From positions 2,049,001-2,113,000 of the forward strand of contig CAUJNA010001224.1 of NCBI GenBank assembly GCA_963377175.1: a stretch of 64,000 nucleotides of DNA, read 5' to 3'. Shown one piece after another: positions 58,413 through 64,000 of the stretch. Below the pieces are notes generated by a model. That model was not told the DNA's origin. It made no database searches and saw only the letters and a list, made by a program, of their open reading frames with translations. Both the position numbers and the translations under genes were made by a program. The DNA comes from Effrenium voratum (Eukaryota > Sar > Dinophyceae > Suessiales > Symbiodiniaceae). Every line of letters starts with the position of its first letter. Position 1 is the stretch's first letter.

Positions 58413-59767
58413 GAGCCCCAATATTTCAGTGGCACCATCCCCACCCCCAACTGCTGGAAGAGGGGTTGTCCCGCCATGAGGGACCTTTCTCCATAGTTTT
58501 CTTGGTATGCAGGGCCCCGCCTTTTCGCATGGAATCAACCCATAGCTCTTTCTTTGTACCTTGCGGGCTCGTTGCAGGTGTGCGAGGGGATTTGGGACCT
58601 CTCCTTATGGTTGCTGCAAACTTGAAGTTGTAAAGTAGCAACGGGGATTGCCCACTCTGGTATCGCAGACATAATTATGTTTTTCCACCACCGCCAGGAT
58701 AGGTCTGTTCATCATCCAACAAGTTGAGTCCTTTGAGAGGGGTTGGTTTGCTTGCATTTTCTCCGGTTTTATCGCAACATCGGGAGCTAAGCGTCAATGG
58801 GTCCCGTTGCATGATGAATCTTCTTGCCTAGGGCCATCTTCCAGGGATCGTTCTTTCCACGCGCAAGACAACTCCGGAGAACAGAACTGGCTGGCGCTTG
58901 AACATATCAGAAGAGTTGCATACAATGGGAAGCCGCTCAGAAAGAAGAGGCTGTGATGTTAGCATCATCTCTAGACATGCGGATGCAACAACATGATACC
59001 CACCAAATCCATGTGTCTCTTTCATCAGGCTCTTTTTTGCAGATTTAGATGTCAAGAGTGAGCCGAATTGGCATCAGAGCTTTCGGCGCGTTTTATCCGT
59101 AAGGGCCCCGCAGTTGTTTGTTGGGGACCGAATGTTTGACAAACCTTGCTGGCTCCCAGCCGTCCGGTTCCTTAGCTTTCTAGCCTTCTAGTGTTTAGTC
59201 TGCATTTAAACCACTAAAAGGTAAACTTTTAGCGGGGGATCGGAAAACGACAGCCCAAAAACAGGAACTCGGTGTCCTGGCGATCCACGCAAGTCTGCCC
59301 CCCAAACCACAGATGCCCGCCTTTTGGCTCGCGGGACTAGCGGGGCCTAGCGGAGCGCGCAGCGAGTGCGCGCTCGCAGCGAGCTGAGCGGCTGAGTGGG
59401 TGGGAAGGCCACGGAGTCGCCAGACTTTGTGTTGGTTCGTTTCGAGTCTTCGTTGGGTTGTCTGAAAATAGGGGAACACACCAAAGTGGCTTTCCTTTTA
59501 TGGATTCCCAATAAACGCCAACCAGGGTGCTTCATTTCGAATGTACCCCATGTCCAAAGGGTCATTCTTCTGTGCACTGGGTCCTGGACAGGTCAGAGCT
59601 TTGGGCGTGTCGCAATTTTCGCCATGCGGACAGCTCAACTCATTGCAACCACAGAAGTTGGACAAATGTGATGTTGTACAAGACTCAAAGCGAAACACGA
59701 GGATTCTTCAAAGGCGCTTCGATTTGCAGTGAAAAAAAACATTGGTTTTGATGGGAATCTATTACTA

Positions 59768-59862
59768 CTGTTTGTTTGTTTGTTTGTTTGTTTGTTTGTT
59801 TGTTTGTTTGTTTGTTTGTTTGTTTGTTTGTTTGTTTGTTTGTTTCTTTGTTTTTTCCAGGG
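59768..59862. repeat. (TTTG)n microsatellite
   Basis: A nearly pure TTTG array of about 80 nt, ending TTTCTTTGTTTTTTCCAGG. Confidence 0.9.
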
Positions 59863-60200
59863 GGCCCAAGCAAATGGAGAGAATCCCAGTCCCGGTGCCC
59901 TTTTTGGGGTAAGCTTGGGAACAAGAAGCCGGCCAGTTTCGGGGGGTCACATAGCCCAGATGCGAATGAAGACTAAGCAGCCGTTGTCCTTGTAGTTAAA
60001 GGCGTGTTCCCTTGCCTGACAGTTTCGGGGCACAAATGTTACATGGGGTCATGACGAAAAGCGGTGCCATAAATAAACCCCGGGGCAGCAATAAGGGTCA
60101 CTCAGAATCTTTCAGATGTTACGGACACATCTCCCCTTGCGTGGTCACCTGCTCCTGAAAACATCCTGAGATACACTCACATCTTCCAGGGTTTCTACAT

Positions 60201-60325
60201 ACTTTGGATGGACAGAATCCTGCACCACCTAAGAAACCCTGGTTGCTGATGATTATCCGGGAAATACCAACAAACCTTATGGTTTCAACCGTGGTTTCTT
60301 GGGTGGTGCGAACTGGATTTCGTAA
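60201..60325 (+). mobile_element. MITE-like element, ACTGTGGATGGAC family, copy 3
   Basis: It starts TTTGGATGGACAGAATCC, then TGCACCACCTAAGAAACC, and ends GGTTTCTTGGGTGGTGCGAA. The termini are an extended inverted repeat of about 25-30 bp. Confidence 0.65.
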
Positions 60326-60420
60326 CCAGCCACAGCATGTTCCCTGGTCATCTGAAAGAGATGTTCCCTACATATTTCGCCCGGTGGTTGTTTTGAATGA
60401 CATCCAGGGTTCCTACACTA

Positions 60421-60535
60421 TGGCCCCCAGTAGTAGTGCCCTTTTGTCCCCATTTTTGGGGAAGAGTTCCCCTACTTAAATAGACTACCGCAAAAGTTGG
60501 TACCCTTATTCTAACCTCTCTACCGGAGGACCTAG
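60421..60535 (+). mobile_element. MITE-like element, CTAGGTCC family, copy 6
   Basis: The sequence runs from GGCCCCCAGTAGTAGTGCCC to TCTACCGGAGGACCTAG and contains the family core. It has the same orientation as all other copies. Confidence 0.75.
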
Positions 60536-61349
60536 TACATATTTCGCGTGAGGGAAAAAGCAGAAGAAACAAAAAGATACAAACAAAAGGGAAAAACAAA
60601 AAAACTCGGGGGCCCATGGCACTAAGCTGCGCTCGTTCCGAGGCTTTGGCTCCGACTCACCGAACCGAGAGCCGCAAAGCCGCAGGCCCGGCGCTCGACG
60701 CATGCCCCCCGCTCAGCCCGGCTCAGCCCCAAAAAAGTCGCTGCCAAGGCCGCCCCCAAAATCACCTTGGGAGGAAACCAGCGGGGGAAAAACAAATTGG
60801 GGGAGCCTTTCGCCTGCAAAGAACTCACATCTCGGTTTGAGACGTGCCTAAATATGTCCCCTCAGGAGGAATCAGTTTCCCGAGTTTGGTCTTCGCAGCC
60901 CAGCTGCCATTCTGCCAAAGCTGTCATGACCCCATTTCTTGAGATGGACAGTCGGATCCAACCAACGACCAGTTTGAACAGGCCAACCAATAGTTGAGTG
61001 GGAGGGTAAGCCTCTCACCCTTCGGCTTGTCCGTTTAAGTGGCAAACAACACATTCAGGACAGTCTTTTTGCCAATCCACTCAGGAATGAATCTGCACTA
61101 ACCACAACGTGGAAACCACACATTTTTTCAGAGGTCCCCAAGACTTGGAGCCTTTGTTCGTTTCCTTGAACACCCACCAAAGCCCAAAGCCCCCCCCGCG
61201 TTTCCGGTAGTCCGATCGCTCGACTTGATTCCAGATGCGGTGTATTGCCTTGCTGCTGCTTCTGGCCAATGCTGAGGAGCAGGACCCCGGGAGGTGACCT
61301 GCCAATGTTTTGGGGATTCCCGAATAAAGGGCAGCACAAGAAAGCAGGA

Positions 61350-61446
61350 TTTCAAGAAGGAAAGAAACAAAGAAACAAAGACAGAAAGAAAGAGAAAGAA
61401 AGAAAGAAAGGAAGAATTAAACAAAGAAAGAAAGAAAGAAATAAAC

Positions 61447-61501
<55 letters not shown>

Positions 61502-61527
61502 CAAAGAAACAAAGAAACAAAGAAACA

Positions 61528-61567
<40 letters not shown>

Positions 61568-61625
61568 CAGCAACAAAGAAACAAAGAAAGAAACAAAGAA
61601 CAAAATACAGGAATCAAGAAACCAA
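61350..61625. repeat. (GAAA)n/(AACAAAG)n satellite-like tract
   Basis: About 270 nt of AAAG units in mixed 4- and 8-nt periods; responsible for the Lys/Glu and Phe/Leu-rich frames in this interval. Confidence 0.9.
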
Positions 61626-63156
61626 TAAATGAGTCAAGACAATATTACATCAAGAAAAAGAACAAAACAGCAATCAATTTGATCATACGGTCTAGCCTAA
61701 AATGTAAAATGGCCTCAGTTTCTGGAAAGCTAACCATGCGCCACAAGCACCCGGCTGTGTTGCAGAAAACCTGCCCTCTACAACCCAGGGTTTCGCTGCA
61801 GGCTTGACTAAAAGCGGATCCCCCTCAACGAAAGTCGGGGGTTATTCATCAGAGGCCGACATGGCAGGATTCCCCGATACATGGTGTCTACGTTTTACTG
61901 GTGTGCTCCGAGCCTCCGAGCCGCAAGATGAGCAAATCTCAGGTTGGTCGATTCATTTTGGCAGGTTGCCATGTTCCCACGTTTGCGGAGATCAGGAATT
62001 TGGAGCAAGCTTATTGTACTTGGAGGCCATCTCGAGCATCCTTTTGGGGCCGCCCAAACGCCTGGGCAGCGCAAAAACAAGTTGAAACTTAGCTGAATGG
62101 TAAGCCATACTTACTCCCTGGACTTTGAACTTTGAACTCTGTGGGAAGTCACATTTTGCGGTAAAACAAGTTTGGACTTTTGCTGGCCGGTCTACTCATT
62201 GCTCTGGTACAACGAAGAGGCACATGTGTTTACTTGTTGATGGGATCTGAACTTTGCATGCTCTAGTTTTTCTCCAGAATGGAAGTCAACAGGTTTGTTC
62301 ACTTGGTGCTCGAATCTAAGCTTATCCATGTTGTTTAGCTTCTCCGGAAGGAACTCGCTCATCTTGTGGATCTCCTATATTTTGCAACATACAATGAGCC
62401 GAAATCAACAGACCCCTTCGCTTGGGGTTGGTAGAGATTGTCTTCAACCTATGCATCGCCTTCTTCGGCAGCAGATGTAAGGGTTCCTATTGCGGCAACC
62501 ATGATCATGAGCAGGAGTTAGACCATGGCACACGTTGAGCTGTGCCCAAGATGTCCATTGGCCATTTTGGTCGAGGGGTCTAGACAAATTGCCAGTTTTC
62601 TTGGCTTTTCAGTACCGCCTACATTTGAACCTTTATAATGGTGTTGGTGGAACCAACTGTCAATGGGCTGCTCACATACTCACTTGCCCAAAGCCGACCG
62701 GTCAACCTTTGGTTTTCCTGGTTTGGTCCATTTTTGCTTGTTGGCTCCCAGCCATCCCCTTAGCTTTTCAGCTTTTTAGAGTTTGGTGGTGGTTTTCATT
62801 CAACCCACTGGCTAAACTTGTAGCAGGGAATCTCAGAGCCGCCCAGTTGAGTCAGGGATCCAAAAGCTGAACCTTGTATGTCTGGGTCTGAGCATAGAAT
62901 CCACATGAGGCTCAGCCAAGTTCATGGCAGGAGACATGCCTCTTGCAGGTGGGCATGAACCTGACTGAGGCGTGGCTTCGAGCGACTCCGAAGACAATAT
63001 TCAGGTGACCCGTACGGGTTTCGACTAAGTGGCTTCTGATTGGGCGCGCTCTAACGGGCCATCATGTGCTTAGCGGCCCGGAACCCATTTGTTAGCACCC
63101 AATTTTGGGTCGCCCAACATCCTTGTCAAAGGAGTGAATTCCCACCAAATGCATTT

Positions 63157-63398
63157 GCTCCGCAGTGAAAGGGGCACCAGGCACCAACTATGATTCATCC
63201 GAAGTTACCATTATCCTGAGAACAACAAAGAAGCATTGGCTGGGCGAGATTGGTTGCCCGCGAAGCGTGCTTCTGGTTTTCTCACGCAAGGCGTCAGCGA
63301 AAGGGTTTTCTTGCAAGGACAACTCGGTGCTAAGTAGCGCATCGTTGATAGTTTTTCCCAGAAAACGGGGTCTCATCGAGAATGATTCAAGGTCCAAG
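63157..63398 (+). CDS. Possible exon of an un-recognised gene
   Basis: Between a TTGCTCCGCAG acceptor and a CCAAG|GTTTGAGG donor the + strand is open: VTIILRTTKKHWLGEIGCPR, SVLLVFSRKASAKGFSCKDN, SASLIVFPRKRGLIENDSRS. The opposite strand is also open over the same span, so strand is uncertain. GC content is higher than the flanks. No family recognised. Confidence 0.3.
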
Positions 63399-63691
63399 GT
63401 TTGAGGAAAAGCAAAGGATGGACGAGAAACTGAAACTTGTTTTTTGTGTACCCCAGATGTGGGCCAAGTAAAGGATGCCGAAAGGGGACGGATGTTTTGA
63501 TTTTTCCAGGCCCCCTGTTTAGCGGGTCGGTTTCTTACTCCAACTAGTCAAAGTGCCCTTTCCTTTTTGCAGTTTGCTTTCAATCAGTCATTGTGCCTTG
63601 TTTGTAGGGGACCCGCGAAATGATGGTTTCCTTTTGATTTTCCTTACACCACAAAACGGGTATATCCTCGACAAACAAAGTACACTCATGC

Positions 63692-63796
63692 GATTTGGTA
63701 GGCCTGCCAAAAGTCGCAGCCGAACGGCATTCCTGAGGTCTGCCCAAAACAACGAATCTCTAAAGCAGATTCGCCGACTATATGGAGTACACCCAC
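63692..63796 (+). CDS. Possible second edge exon with strong GTAAGT donor
   Basis: After TTTGGTAG|G the + strand reads PAKSRSRTAFLRSAQNNESL, KQIRRLYGVHP and ends CCAC|GTAAGT, a consensus GT donor rare in this window. The next exon would fall at or beyond the right edge. No family recognised. Confidence 0.3.
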
Positions 63797-64000
63797 GTAA
63801 GTTCTGATCTGATGAGGTTTGGTCCAGATGCTTGCTTTTACGCCATGTGAAACACCTTACAGTGAGTTCCTTGTAGAGGTTCAACGCCTAAGGGTCATGA
63901 CCGCTCCAGTGCAGACCCCCAACGAAGCTTCAATGCGGAGCATCAGAAGGACTTCAATGGAGCATCCTCAAGGGTTTTTAAAATCAAATGCTTCCAGAGC

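Larger units (their letters stand above)
46432..64000. other. Mostly gene-free right flank
   Basis: Outside the separately listed repeats, elements, relics and possible edge exons I see no supported gene on either strand. Open frames above 100 aa here overlap each other on opposite strands, are low-complexity (Arg/Glu, Lys/Glu or Phe/Val/Cys-rich translations of simple repeats) or lack family motifs. The region could be further long introns of the RCC1-like gene or intergenic DNA. Confidence 0.45.

Noticed and set aside
58164..58538. Arg/Glu-rich (+) and Leu/Ser-rich (-) open frames
   Set aside because: They are translations of the (GA)n microsatellite and end when the repeat ends.
61245..61632. 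Lys/Glu-rich and Phe/Leu/Cys-rich open frames up to 130 aa
   Set aside because: They are translations of the (GAAA)n tract in several frames on both strands, with no non-repeat domain.
1..64000. Dinoflagellate spliced-leader relics (trans-spliced leader in retroposed genes)
   Set aside because: I looked for CCATTTTGGCTCAAG-like tails; only weak partial matches such as AGCCATTGGCTCA near 4850 were found, none next to an exon.

Overview
The window looks like nuclear DNA of a dinoflagellate, most likely of the Symbiodiniaceae/Suessiales type. The reasons are tiny exons (36-130 nt) scattered over tens of kilobases, introns that begin with GC or GA as often as GT and end AG|G, RCC1-like repeats of a form I associate with symbiotic dinoflagellates, a dinoflagellate-style DDE transposase gene, introner-like short inverted repeats at intron ends, and abundant small inverted-repeat elements. 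Nothing supports bacterial genes, an operon, a CRISPR array or an rRNA. The great majority of long open frames are chance frames in intron or repeat sequence.

Layout. 1-5.4 kb is gene-free repeat debris. From 5.48 to 46.25 kb the + strand carries what I reconstruct as one gene: a ubiquitin-like N-terminus (5.48, 7.76, 8.40, 9.42 kb) followed by RCC1-like propeller repeats spread over exons at 17.72, 18.74, 19.36, 19.72, 21.14, 22.61, 24.45, 25.95, 41.05, 41.53, 42.90, 44.44 and 46.14 kb. From 8.4 kb on, the inferred exon joins keep frame without a stop, and most of them restore the repeat spacing exactly. Its 8.3-kb intron (9.46-17.72 kb) contains a 5.3-kb inverted repeat (arms 11.08-13.76 and 13.79-16.41 kb) with two outward-facing decayed copies of an element gene, followed by a 150-bp tandem duplication. 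Its 15-kb intron (26.02-41.05 kb) contains a whole second gene on the opposite strand.

That nested - strand gene (about 40.2 to 27.45 kb) encodes a DDE_1 (pogo/Tigger-like) transposase-family protein: an HTH-like region near 31.6-32.2 kb, DDE core exons at 31.3-29.2 kb and C-terminal exons to 27.45 kb. It is preceded by exons with a Pro/Gln/Ala-rich repeat region, a Lys-rich region and further unrecognised exons. Many of its introns begin and/or end with the same inverted motif, CTAACATGGAAG / CTTCCATGTTAG. About 40 copies lie between 26.87 and 40.87 kb and I noticed none elsewhere. This is the signature expected of introners, that is, intron-generating transposable elements.

46.3-64 kb is mostly gene-free: simple repeats ((TTTG)n, (GA)n, (GAAA)n, G-rich tracts), MITE-like elements, two possible RCC1-like relics (50.87 and 55.68 kb), and possible exons of an unidentified gene at the right edge. 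All exon boundaries come from reading frame, AG|G acceptors and repeat-family spacing. No transcript evidence was available, and the family calls come from memory of typical motifs, not from a search.
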